NCBI RefSeq assembly: GCF_023023025.1
Contig: NZ_CP095481.1
Location: 6,523,001-6,587,000, forward strand
Source of the DNA: Amycolatopsis sp. WQ 127309
Lineage (GTDB): Bacteria > Actinomycetota > Actinomycetes > Mycobacteriales > Pseudonocardiaceae
Direction of reading: 5' to 3'
DNA length: 64,000 nt
The position numbers were made by a program, and so were the translations under genes. Below the pieces are notes generated by a model that was given only the letters and a program-made list of their open reading frames with translations, did no database searches and was not told the DNA's origin. Positions 49,451 to 58,337 of this stretch are shown here, piece by piece (position 1 is the first letter of the stretch; the number at the start of each line of letters is the position of its first letter).

Positions 49451-52356
49451 CCGTCACCAGACGCACCGTGCTCACGGTCGGCGCGGCGCTCGGCGTGGGC
49501 GCCACCCTCTCGTGGACCCCGCCCGCCCTCGCCTCGGGCGGGAAGTCCTTCGCCCGGCAGTTCGCCCAGCCCGATGCGAGTACGGCCGCCAAGTTCCGCT
49601 GGTGGTGGCCGCACGGCCTGGTCGACCTCGGCGAGATCGCGCGTGAGGTCGACCAGATCGCCGACGCCGGCTTCGGCGGCGTCGAGATCCAGGACGTCCA
49701 CCACAGCGTCCAGACCGTGCTGGACCCGGAACACCACGGCTGGGGCACGCCCGCGTGGCTCGCCGCGGTGGAGACGGCGCTGCGCCGGGCCAAGGCGCGC
49801 GGGCTGACCGTCGACCTCGCGATGGGCCCGTGCTGGCCGACCGCGGTCCCGACGATCACGCCCGACGACGTCGCGGCGAGCAAGGAACTCGCGCACGGCG
49901 TCGTCACGGTCGAGGGCCGCTACACCGGGCCGCCGCCGGCCGCGGTGGTGCCCGCCGAGGACGGCGTGGGCAAGCAGGAGCTGATCGCGGTCCAGGCCGC
50001 TCTGGTGGTCGGTTCCCCGACGGCGGCGACGGTGACGCTGGACCCGGCGTCGGTGCGCACGGTGGACGTCCACAACGGACAGATCGACTGGACGGCGCCC
50101 GAGGGCACGTGGGTGCTGTTCGCGTACTGGGCCCGCGGCTCGGCGCAGCAGCCCGAAGCGGGCCCGCACACCACGCCGCTCGCGTACGTCGTCGACCACT
50201 TCAGCGCGGCGGGCACGCGCGTCGTCCTGGACGAGTGGAACTCGACCATCCTCACCCGCGCCATCCGGAGCCTGCTGCAGGAGGTCGGCGGCGACCTGTT
50301 CGAGGACTCGCTGGAGATCGAGACCGACGCGACGATCTGGACGCCGTCCTTCCTCGCCGAGTTCCGCAAGCGGGCGGGTTACGACCTGTTGCCGTACCTG
50401 CCGGTGGTCGTGCAGAAGAAGGGCAAGTACCTGTACGCGTTCGACGCCGACACGTCGAACCACGTGCGTGACGACTACAACCAGGTGCTCTCGGACCTCT
50501 ACCACGAGAACCACCTGATCCCGGTCCGCGACTTCGCGCACCGCCTCGGCATGACGCTGCGCGTCCAGCCCTACGGCCTGCAGACCGACGCCATCCGCAG
50601 CGCCGCGCTGCTGGACGTCCCGGAGAGCGAGTCGCTGGGGTTCAAGAACCTCGACGACTACCGCGTGCTCGCGTCGGGCCGCGACATGGGCGGGCGGAAG
50701 CTGCTGTCGTGCGAGTCCGCGGCGTACGCCAACGGTGCGTACAACACCACCTGGGACAAGGTGCTGCAGACGATGGGCAGCGTGTTCGCGGGCGGCGTCA
50801 ACCAGGCCGTGCTGCACGGCTTCGCCTACGCGACGGCGCCCGGCGCGCAGTGGCCCGGGTTCGCGGCGTTCTCGCCCTACGGCGGCACCGGCATCGGGTA
50901 CGCCGAGGCGTGGGGCCCCCGGCAGCCGACGTGGGGGCACGTGCCGGACATCGCCGGCTGGTTCGCCCGCACGCAGCTGGTGCTGCGCACCGGAAAACCG
51001 CAGGTGGACATCGCGTTCTACCGGCAGAAGGGCTGGACGTCCACCGGCATCGGCGCACCGTGGGCGACCAACGACGGCATCCCGGCCGGCTGGACGCACG
51101 GCTTCCTCAGCGAGGCCGTGCTGGAGCTGCCCAGCGCCGTCGTCCGCCGCGGTCGCCTGGCCCCCGACGGCCCGGCTTACAAGGCGATGATCCTCGGCGG
51201 CGACCAGTTCCACGGCAGCGAGCACACGCTGTCCGTCCGCGCGGCCCAGCGCCTGCTGGACTTCGCACGGGCGGGCCTGCCGACGATCGTCATCGGCACC
51301 TGGACCGCCGACGTCCACGCCGAGGGCCTCGCCCAGCCGGGTGCGAACGACCGGCTTCGCGCCCTGGTCACGGCGTTGGTCGCGCAGCGTTCCGTCCGCG
51401 TCGTCGCGGACGCCACGGGCATCCCGGCCGCGCTCGCCGACCTGGGCGTCACGCGCGATGTGGAGCACGACCCGTCGACCGTGATGAGCGTCCACCGCAT
51501 CGACGGCGACACCGACTACTACTACCTCTGCAACGCCCGGCACGCGGAGAACCGCAAGATCACGGCCGTCACGCAGGACGTCTGGCTGACCGCGCAGGAC
51601 CGTGACGCGCAGCCGGTCGTGTACAACGCGTGGACCGGCGAGACCGAACGGCTCGGTGTGTTCACCCGCTCGGGCAACCAGATCCGCGTCTCGGTGTCGC
51701 TGAACCCGGGGCAGTCGGTGATCGTCGCCCTCGCGGCCGGCCGGGGACCGTACGCGGTGTCTTCCGACGCTGAAGTGCGCTACCTCGACGGCAAGCTGGT
51801 GGTGCGCTCGTCGGCCGCGGGCACGTACTCGACGACGTTGTCGACCGGCCGGGTCGCACGCACGGTCGTCGCGGCACCGCCCGCGCCGATCGCACTGTCC
51901 ACTTGGGACTTGGAGGTCGAGGACTGGCAGCCGGGTGCGACGCCGACGTCCACGATCAAGCCGAAGCGGCAGTTCTCGCCGGCGGCGCTCGCGGCGTGGT
52001 CGTCGATCCCCGGCCTGGAGGACGTCTCGGGGGTCGGCCGCTACCGCACCACCGTCGACCTGGGCCGGTGGGACCGCGGGCTGGGCGCGTACCTGGACCT
52101 CGGGGAGGTGTTCGACACCTACCGCGTGCGGGTGAACGGCACCGCGCTGCCGCCGTCGGACGTGCTGGACACGGTGGTCGACGTCGGGCCGTGGCTGCGG
52201 TCCGGACGCAACAGCATCGAGGTGGAGATCGCCACCACGCTCAACAACCGGCTCCGCGTGAGCCGTCCCGAGGTGTTCGCGATCGCGGCCCGCCAGGCGT
52301 ACGGCCTGGTCGGCCCGGTGCGCCTGACGCCGTACCGGCAGGTGGAGGTCCGATGA
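49447..52356 (+). CDS. Second GH106-like glycosidase, Tat-exported
   Basis: A 969-residue paralogue of the preceding gene product, without its inserted domain. The N-terminus TRRTVLTVGAALGVGATLSW carries the twin arginine of a Tat signal, so it is probably exported folded. The catalytic barrel shows FRWWWPHGLVDLGEIAREVD, GFGGVEIQDV, FEDSLEIETDATIWTPSFLA and ANGAYNTTWDKVLQTMGSVF, a layout shared with GH106. A C-terminal jelly-roll (AYLDLGEVFDTYRVRVNGTA) matches the end of the other GH106 protein. The exact linkage cleaved is open; GH106-like proteins also include rhamnogalacturonan-II enzymes. Start and stop both overlap neighbours by ATGA. Confidence 0.85.
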   Translation: MTVTRRTVLTVGAALGVGATLSWTPPALASGGKSFARQFAQPDASTAAKFRWWWPHGLVDLGEIAREVDQIADAGFGGVEIQDVHHSVQTVLDPEHHGWGTPAWLAAVETALRRAKARGLTVDLAMGPCWPTAVPTITPDDVAASKELAHGVVTVEGRYTGPPPAAVVPAEDGVGKQELIAVQAALVVGSPTAATVTLDPASVRTVDVHNGQIDWTAPEGTWVLFAYWARGSAQQPEAGPHTTPLAYVVDHFSAAGTRVVLDEWNSTILTRAIRSLLQEVGGDLFEDSLEIETDATIWTPSFLAEFRKRAGYDLLPYLPVVVQKKGKYLYAFDADTSNHVRDDYNQVLSDLYHENHLIPVRDFAHRLGMTLRVQPYGLQTDAIRSAALLDVPESESLGFKNLDDYRVLASGRDMGGRKLLSCESAAYANGAYNTTWDKVLQTMGSVFAGGVNQAVLHGFAYATAPGAQWPGFAAFSPYGGTGIGYAEAWGPRQPTWGHVPDIAGWFARTQLVLRTGKPQVDIAFYRQKGWTSTGIGAPWATNDGIPAGWTHGFLSEAVLELPSAVVRRGRLAPDGPAYKAMILGGDQFHGSEHTLSVRAAQRLLDFARAGLPTIVIGTWTADVHAEGLAQPGANDRLRALVTALVAQRSVRVVADATGIPAALADLGVTRDVEHDPSTVMSVHRIDGDTDYYYLCNARHAENRKITAVTQDVWLTAQDRDAQPVVYNAWTGETERLGVFTRSGNQIRVSVSLNPGQSVIVALAAGRGPYAVSSDAEVRYLDGKLVVRSSAAGTYSTTLSTGRVARTVVAAPPAPIALSTWDLEVEDWQPGATPTSTIKPKRQFSPAALAAWSSIPGLEDVSGVGRYRTTVDLGRWDRGLGAYLDLGEVFDTYRVRVNGTALPPSDVLDTVVDVGPWLRSGRNSIEVEIATTLNNRLRVSRPEVFAIAARQAYGLVGPVRLTPYRQVEVR

Positions 52357-54785
52357 ACGTCACCCGGCGCACCGCACTCGGCCTCGGAGCCGCGCTCGGC
52401 CTGGCCGCCGTCGTCCCGTGGAGTGCCGCCGCTGCTTCGGAGAAGGTGCGGCCCGTCGCGCTCGGTGGCGTCCGGCTGCTGGAAAGCCGGTACCTCGCGA
52501 ACATGCGGCGGACCGTCGCGTACCTGAAGTTCGTCGACCTCGACCGGCTGCTGCACACCTTCCGGCTGAACGTCGGCCTCCCGACCTCCGCCGAGCCGTG
52601 CGGCGGCTGGGAAGCGCCCGGCATCCAGCTGCGCGGGCACACCACCGGGCACCTGCTCTCCGGCCTCGCCCTGGCGGCCGCGAACACCGGCGACGCCGAG
52701 CTGGCCGCGAAGGGCGCGCGGCTGGTGCACGAGCTGGCCGCGTGCCAGGCGGCGGCCCCGGCCGCCGGGTTCACCGAGGGCTACCTCTCGGCCTTCTCGG
52801 AGCAGGACTTCGTCAACCTCGAAGCCGGCAAGTCCGTGTGGGCGCCGTACTACACGATCCACAAGATCCTCGCCGGGCTCCTCGACCAGCACCGGCTGCT
52901 CGGCACCGCGGGCGCCCTCGACGTCGCCCGCGGCATCGCGCGCTGGATCGACGCCCGCACGGCACCGCTGTCCCACGACGCCATGCAGCAGGTCCTGCAC
53001 ACCGAGTTCGGCGGGATGAACGAAGCCCTGGCCAACCTCTACGCCATCACGAAAGACCCACTGCACCTCACGCTGGCCCGCCGCTTCGACCACGACGAGA
53101 TCTTCACGCCGCTCGCGGCGCGCACGGACACCCTCGCCGGCCGGCACGCCAACACCGACATCGCGAAGATCGTCGGCGCGGCGGCGGAGTACGACGTCAC
53201 GGGCGAGCAGCGCTACCGCACGATCGCGACGTACTTCTGGGACCAGGTCGTGCACCACCACAGCTACGTCATCGGCGGCAACGCCAACGCGGAGTTCTTC
53301 GGCCCGCCCGACCAGATCGTCAGCCAGCTCGGCGAGAACACCTGCGAGAACTGCAACAGCTACAACATGCTCAAGCTCGGCCGCCTGCTGTTCCTGCAGG
53401 ACCCGAGCCGCACCGGGTACTTCGACCACTACGAGTGGACGCTGCTCAACCAGCTGCTCGGCGAGCAGGACCCGGACTCGCCGCACGGGTTCGTCACCTA
53501 CTACACCGGGCTGACGCCGGGCACCGAGCGCAAGCCCAAGGAGGGCGTCACCTCCGACGCCGGCACGTACAGCAGCGACTACGGCAACTTCACCTGCGAC
53601 CACGGCACCGGCCTGGAAACCCACGTCAAGTACGCGGAGAACATCTACTTCGCGACGGGCGACACGTTGTCCGTCAACCTGTTCATCCCGTCCACAGTGG
53701 ACTTCCGCGGCGCGCGCGTGCGGCTGGAGACCGAGTACCCCTACGACGAGACGGTCCGGCTGCGCGTCGACGGCTCCGGCTCGTTCGATCTGCGCGTGCG
53801 CATTCCGTCGTGGGTCTCGAACCCCCGGCTGACGGTGAACCGCGCGCCGGTGGCCGCGTCGCCCGGGAGCTTCGCGTCGATCCGGCGGCGGTGGCGCGCG
53901 GGCGACGTCGTCGAGCTGCACCTGCCGATGGCCCCGCGGTGGCTGCCCGCGCCGGACAACCCGGCGGTGAAGGCGCTCACCCACGGCCCGCTGGTGCTCG
54001 CCGTCCGGCACGGCGCGGAAGGGCCGCCGGTCATCCCGACGGTGGACCCGCGCACCCTGCGGCGCGAGCCCGGACGGGCCGAGTTCAGCGTGCGGGCGGG
54101 GGAGCGGCGGCTGCGGCTGAGCCCGTTCCTCGACGTGCAGCACGAGCACTACAGCGTCTACCTCGCCTCGCCGCCGGACCGCCCGGCGCCGAAGAACGTC
54201 GCGCTGTACCCGCTCGGCCGGAACCTCGCCGAGAGCACCCGCCGCTGGCCCGACGCCGTCCTGGCCGGCGGCGCGACAGCGGGGGAGCGGGGCATCGAGC
54301 TGGACGGCGTCGACGGGCACGTGCGGCTGGCCCCGGGCCTGCCGGCGAACCTGACCGAGCTGACGGTGTCGATGTGGGTGCGCCCGGACACGATCGTCAA
54401 CTCGGCACGGGTGTTCGACCTCGGGTTCAACGCGCAGTCGTACCTGTTCCTGACCCCGCGCACGGGCCTCGGTGTCGCCCGCTGCGCGATGAAGCTGGGC
54501 GGCATGGAGACAGAGGACTTCGTGGACGCCGCCGTCGCGCTCCCGGCGGGCGTGTGGACGCACGTCGCGGTCACCGTGGGCGCCGGGATGCGCCTGTACT
54601 TCGACGGCGAGCCGACCGGCGCGAACCCGGCACCGCTGATGAGCCCGCTCCTGCTGGGCGCCACCCAGCTGAACTACCTGGGCCGCTCGCAGAACCCGAA
54701 GCATCCGTACCTGAAGGGCGCGGTCGCCGACTTCAGGCTGTACGGCCGGGCGTTGAGCGACGCGGAGGTGCAAGCGCTGAGCTGA
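52353..54785 (+). CDS. Tat-exported GH127-like beta-L-arabinofuranosidase with LamG domain
   Basis: An 810-residue exported enzyme. The Tat signal is TRRTALGLGAALGLAA. The GH127 (formerly DUF1680) barrel spans about 35-420 and a beta domain follows to about 620. In the characterised enzyme HypBA1, zinc is held by Glu338, Cys340, Cys417 and Cys418, with Cys417 as nucleophile. Here the matching residues are Glu332 and Cys334 (in TCENCNSYNMLKL) and Cys415 (in FTCDHGTG), but Asp416 stands where the second cysteine is expected. Residues about 640-810 are a laminin-G-like lectin domain (LTVSMWVRPDTIVNSARVFD; GVWTHVAVTVGAGMRLYFDG). It likely removes L-arabinose side chains. Last gene of the operon. 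Confidence 0.87.
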   Translation: MNVTRRTALGLGAALGLAAVVPWSAAAASEKVRPVALGGVRLLESRYLANMRRTVAYLKFVDLDRLLHTFRLNVGLPTSAEPCGGWEAPGIQLRGHTTGHLLSGLALAAANTGDAELAAKGARLVHELAACQAAAPAAGFTEGYLSAFSEQDFVNLEAGKSVWAPYYTIHKILAGLLDQHRLLGTAGALDVARGIARWIDARTAPLSHDAMQQVLHTEFGGMNEALANLYAITKDPLHLTLARRFDHDEIFTPLAARTDTLAGRHANTDIAKIVGAAAEYDVTGEQRYRTIATYFWDQVVHHHSYVIGGNANAEFFGPPDQIVSQLGENTCENCNSYNMLKLGRLLFLQDPSRTGYFDHYEWTLLNQLLGEQDPDSPHGFVTYYTGLTPGTERKPKEGVTSDAGTYSSDYGNFTCDHGTGLETHVKYAENIYFATGDTLSVNLFIPSTVDFRGARVRLETEYPYDETVRLRVDGSGSFDLRVRIPSWVSNPRLTVNRAPVAASPGSFASIRRRWRAGDVVELHLPMAPRWLPAPDNPAVKALTHGPLVLAVRHGAEGPPVIPTVDPRTLRREPGRAEFSVRAGERRLRLSPFLDVQHEHYSVYLASPPDRPAPKNVALYPLGRNLAESTRRWPDAVLAGGATAGERGIELDGVDGHVRLAPGLPANLTELTVSMWVRPDTIVNSARVFDLGFNAQSYLFLTPRTGLGVARCAMKLGGMETEDFVDAAVALPAGVWTHVAVTVGAGMRLYFDGEPTGANPAPLMSPLLLGATQLNYLGRSQNPKHPYLKGAVADFRLYGRALSDAEVQALS

Positions 54786-54786
54786 G

Positions 54787-54855
54787 TTCAGAAGCCGGTC
54801 GGCCGAGGCGCTGGCGGAGCTGGCTTCGCTGATCGGCGCACAGCTTCAGGAGTGA
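54787..54855 (+). other. Coding-like fragment, possible gene remnant
   Basis: The frame ending at the TGA of 54853-54855 reads FRSRSAEALAELASLIGAQL and then QE. It has codon-like GC bias and an amphipathic helix pattern but no start codon or upstream coding body. It could be the tail of a gene lost during rearrangement, or chance. Confidence 0.2.
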
Positions 54856-54958
54856 GCCCGTACCAGGCATCGCCGACACGGGCCGGTGCCGGTCACAACG
54901 CCCCGCCGGGGTGCGTCATAGGGGTGGCAAGACCGAGAACCGAAAGGAACGTCCACCC

Positions 54959-55453
54959 ATGACCACCGACCAGGACACCCCGCAGTCGCGCCTTTCCGAT
55001 CCCACCGAGCTCGTGCCCGAGCTGGGGCAGATCGGCGGAGCGCTGTTCAAAGCCACCGGCAACGGCGCGATCCCGCAGACCACCATCAGCCTGGTGCAGC
55101 TGCGGGCCGGGCAGATCGTCGGCAACACCTACCTGACCGCCTTCCACGCCGGAAACCTCCGCAAGGCCGGGGAGTCCGAGGCGCGCATCACCGCCGTCGC
55201 GTCCTGGTGGGACGCGCCGCACTTCACCGACGCCGAACGGGTCGCCTTCGCGCTCGCGGAAGCCGTCTTCACCGCGAGCCCGCACGGCGAACGCGTCCCC
55301 GACGAGCTGTACGCGCGGGCGTCCGCGCACTACGACGAGAAGGCGATCGCCACCCTCGCCGTCGCGCTCGGGCAGGTCGGCTTCTTCATCCCGCTCGCCC
55401 TCATCGGCAAGCCGCTCCCCGGCGTCTCACCCGCGGAGCAGTGGCGGGACTGA
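54959..55453 (+). CDS. Carboxymuconolactone decarboxylase/AhpD-like protein lacking the CxxC motif
   Basis: A 164-residue helical protein of the carboxymuconolactone decarboxylase family. The fold signature is visible in LVQLRAGQIVGNTYLTAFHA and the helical tail AIATLAVALGQVGFFIPLAL. AhpD-type members reduce peroxides through an ExxCxxC-H motif; here the region has valine, asparagine and threonine instead of the two cysteines, while the histidine in AFHAGNLRKAG is kept. A redox role is thus unlikely; a role as binding protein or decarboxylase remains. AAAGGAA lies before the ATG. It stands alone between the two arms of the hydrolase locus and ends 4 nt from the convergent GH78 gene. Confidence 0.82.
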   Translation: MTTDQDTPQSRLSDPTELVPELGQIGGALFKATGNGAIPQTTISLVQLRAGQIVGNTYLTAFHAGNLRKAGESEARITAVASWWDAPHFTDAERVAFALAEAVFTASPHGERVPDELYARASAHYDEKAIATLAVALGQVGFFIPLALIGKPLPGVSPAEQWRD

Positions 55454-55457
55454 GCCC

Positions 55458-58337
55458 TCACCCCTGGGACGCCACGAACGTGTAGTGCCCGCCGGTCGCC
55501 GTGTACGTCGCGTGACCGTCGGCGTACGTCCGGAACCGTGCGCCCCGGCCGCCGTTCACGCGGTTCGCCGACGCGGCCGGGACGTCGATCGTCGCGGTCG
55601 TGCCCGGCGGGACCGTGACGTCCAGCACGAGGTTCCGGCCGTCGAGCCGCCAGCTGCTGCCGATCGTGCCGTACCGCGTCCGCAGGCTCCCGGTGGCGTG
55701 CGTGAGCCCGCCACCGGGCTGCGGGCGCACCGAAAACCGCTGGTAACCAGGGTAGGCCGGATCGCCGGTGATGCCCGCGATGGTCGTGTACAGCCACGTC
55801 CCGACCGCGCCGTCCACCGCGTGGTTGAAGGAGTTGCCGTTCAGGTTCGGGTTGAAGCCGCCGCCGGGGACGATGCCGTCCCAGCGTTCCCAGACCGTGG
55901 TCGCGCCGTGCGCGATTTCGTAACCCCACGACGGGTAAGTGGTCTGTTCGAGCAGCGTGTAGGCGACGTCGGTGTGGCCCGTATCGGACAGCACCGGCAG
56001 CAGCCACTGGGTGCCGACGAACCCGGTCGTGAGGTGGTCGCCGGCCGCGTGGACCAGGCCCACGAGCCGGTCCGCCGCCGAAGCACGCTGCTGCTGCGGC
56101 AACAGTCCCAGGTGGAGCGCGAGCACGTACGCCGTCTGGCTGTTCCCGGCGATCGAGCCGTCAGCCGCGACGTACTTCGCTTGCCACGCGGCCGCTATCC
56201 GCGTGAACAGGCTGTCGTACGCGACGGCGTCGGCGTGGTTCCCGATCGCGTCGGCCATCCGCGCCAGGATCTGGGCGTCGTAGGCGAAGTAGGCCGTCGC
56301 GATCAGGTCGTTCGGCGTCGGCTGGTTCACGTTCATCCAGTCGCCCGCCGGGGCGAAGTCGGCGGGCAGGATCAGGCCCGTGCTCTTCGTCCGCATCGCG
56401 GCGACGTACTTCTGCATGGCCGGGTAGCTGGTCCGGACGATGTCGAGGTCGCCGTAGCTCTGCCATGTGACGTACGGGATCACGACGCCCGCGTCGCCCC
56501 AGCCGCCGCCGTAACCGCCGGGCGCGGTCCACAGTGGAGCGACGTTGCCGAAGATCCCGTCCGCGGTCTGGCTGTCGATCAGGTCGCGTTCCCACTTGGT
56601 GTAGAAGCCGTCGAGATCGCGGTTGAACGTCGCCGTCGGGGCGAAGAAGTCGGCGTCCCCGGCCCAGCCGAGCCGCTCGGTGCGCGCGTTGGTGTCCGTC
56701 GGGACGGAAAACAGGTTGTCCCGCTCGCTCCAGGTGATGTTCGACTGCAGCTGGTTGATCATCGGGTCGGACGTCGAGAAGCCGCCGATCACCGGCGCGT
56801 CCGTGCCTTCGACGACGCCGGTGACGTCGGCGAGGCTCGGTGCGCCGGGATAACCGGTCACCGCCACGTACCGGAACCCGTGGTAGGTGTAGTCCGGCTG
56901 GAACGTCTCCGCACCGCCGCCGCGCAGCGTGAAGGTGTCCGTCTGGGCGGCGTAGCGGTACGGCGCGGGCCCGGCGGCGAGGTTGGCCGTGTACAGCGTC
57001 CCGTCCGGGTTGACGGCCTGCGCGTGCTGGAGCGTGACGGTGGTCCCGGCGGCGCCGCGCACCCGCAACCGCACGACGCCCGAGATGTCCTGGCCGAGGT
57101 CGAAAACGTACGTCCCCGGCTTCGGCTGCGTGACGCGGACGGGCCTGACGGTGCCGGTCACCCGCACCGGCGGGCCGATCTGCGGCACCAGCGTGCTCGA
57201 CCGGCTCGGCTGGACGTCCACCGGCGACCAGCCGGCGGCGGCGAACCCGGGCCGGTCCCACCCCGGCTGCTCCTCGCGGGCGTCGTAGGACTCGCCCTGG
57301 TAGTTGTCGGCGGCGGTCACCGGGCCGGCGGTGCTGCCCCGCCAGGACTTGTCCGTGGTGACGAGCTTCGTCGAGCCGTCGGTGTAGGTGATCCGCAGCT
57401 GCGCCCACAGCGCCGGTGCCGAGCCGTACTGGCCGGGCCCGAACCAGCCGACGTCCCCGGCGTACCAGCCGGGCGCGAGCTGCGCGGCGATCGCGTTGCG
57501 GCCGCGGCTCAGCAGGCCGGTCACGTCGTGGCTCTGGTACTGGATCATCGTCCGGTAGTCGGTCCAGCCGGGCGCGAACAGGTCGTCGCCGACGCGCCGG
57601 CCGTCGATGCCGATCTCGTAGACGCCCAGCGCCGAGGAGAACAGCTGGGCGTTCCGGACCGGCTTGCGCAGCGTGAACTCGGCCCGCAGCCGCGGGGTCT
57701 GGTTGTCCGGCTTCAGCAGGGCATCGGCCCCCGTGACGGCCAGCCCGTCGGCGCCGATCGAGCCCGCGCTGAAGGCGTTCGGCTCGCCGGGGGTGAACGC
57801 GTCGTGGAAGAGCTGCGTCCCGGACAGCGACGACACAGTGAGCCCGCGGTAGGTCGCCTCCTCGGTGGGCGACTCGCGGAAGCCGATGCTTCCCTTGGTG
57901 TAGGCGGACTCCTGGGTCGTGTCGACCTGGACACCGTCCACAAAGGTCGTGATCGTGCTCCCGGCCGCCGTGATGCGCAGGTGGTGTGACGTGTGGAGCG
58001 CGTCGGGTCCGATGTCCAACGGCGTCTCCGTCACCGAGGAGACCCCGCCGCCGGCCCACACGTGCTTCTTGAGCACGGGCACCGCGCCGGTGACATTCAC
58101 CTGCCACATATAGGAGTTCGCGGCGTTGCCCTGCGTGCGGAGGTAGACGCTCGCCGCCTCGCGCACGACGGTGAAGTCGACGTCGACGGTGTAGTCGGCC
58201 CACGTCGCGTCGGTCGCGGGCAGGCCGACCCAGTCACTCCGCCCGAGATCCGGTCCGCTGACCGCCGCCGACGCCACCGGCTGGAGCGACGCCACGAGGA
58301 GCAAAGCGAGCGCGACGACGGACGTCCGGCGCCTCAT
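55458..58337 (-). CDS. Secreted GH78 alpha-L-rhamnosidase (second copy)
   Basis: A 959-residue exported alpha-L-rhamnosidase. The signal peptide is residues 1-25 (VVALALLLVASLQPVASA). A concanavalin-like beta domain at about 30-170 (YTVDVDFTVVREAASVYLRT; HHLRITAAGSTITTFVDG) is followed by the N-terminal GH78 sandwich (LGVYEIGIDGRRVGDDLFAP). The catalytic (alpha/alpha)6 domain has the acid-site motif TDTNARTERLGWAGDADFF (about 545-563), WNVNQP-like substrate residues in DWMNVNQPTPNDL, and the probable general base in TTVWERWDG (about 806-814). The start overlaps the stop of the GH3 gene by ATGA, so it depends on translation of the upstream gene for coupling. Only distantly similar to the GH78 at 42.9 kb, so not a recent duplicate. 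Confidence 0.91.
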   Translation of the reverse strand: MRRRTSVVALALLLVASLQPVASAAVSGPDLGRSDWVGLPATDATWADYTVDVDFTVVREAASVYLRTQGNAANSYMWQVNVTGAVPVLKKHVWAGGGVSSVTETPLDIGPDALHTSHHLRITAAGSTITTFVDGVQVDTTQESAYTKGSIGFRESPTEEATYRGLTVSSLSGTQLFHDAFTPGEPNAFSAGSIGADGLAVTGADALLKPDNQTPRLRAEFTLRKPVRNAQLFSSALGVYEIGIDGRRVGDDLFAPGWTDYRTMIQYQSHDVTGLLSRGRNAIAAQLAPGWYAGDVGWFGPGQYGSAPALWAQLRITYTDGSTKLVTTDKSWRGSTAGPVTAADNYQGESYDAREEQPGWDRPGFAAAGWSPVDVQPSRSSTLVPQIGPPVRVTGTVRPVRVTQPKPGTYVFDLGQDISGVVRLRVRGAAGTTVTLQHAQAVNPDGTLYTANLAAGPAPYRYAAQTDTFTLRGGGAETFQPDYTYHGFRYVAVTGYPGAPSLADVTGVVEGTDAPVIGGFSTSDPMINQLQSNITWSERDNLFSVPTDTNARTERLGWAGDADFFAPTATFNRDLDGFYTKWERDLIDSQTADGIFGNVAPLWTAPGGYGGGWGDAGVVIPYVTWQSYGDLDIVRTSYPAMQKYVAAMRTKSTGLILPADFAPAGDWMNVNQPTPNDLIATAYFAYDAQILARMADAIGNHADAVAYDSLFTRIAAAWQAKYVAADGSIAGNSQTAYVLALHLGLLPQQQRASAADRLVGLVHAAGDHLTTGFVGTQWLLPVLSDTGHTDVAYTLLEQTTYPSWGYEIAHGATTVWERWDGIVPGGGFNPNLNGNSFNHAVDGAVGTWLYTTIAGITGDPAYPGYQRFSVRPQPGGGLTHATGSLRTRYGTIGSSWRLDGRNLVLDVTVPPGTTATIDVPAASANRVNGGRGARFRTYADGHATYTATGGHYTFVASQG

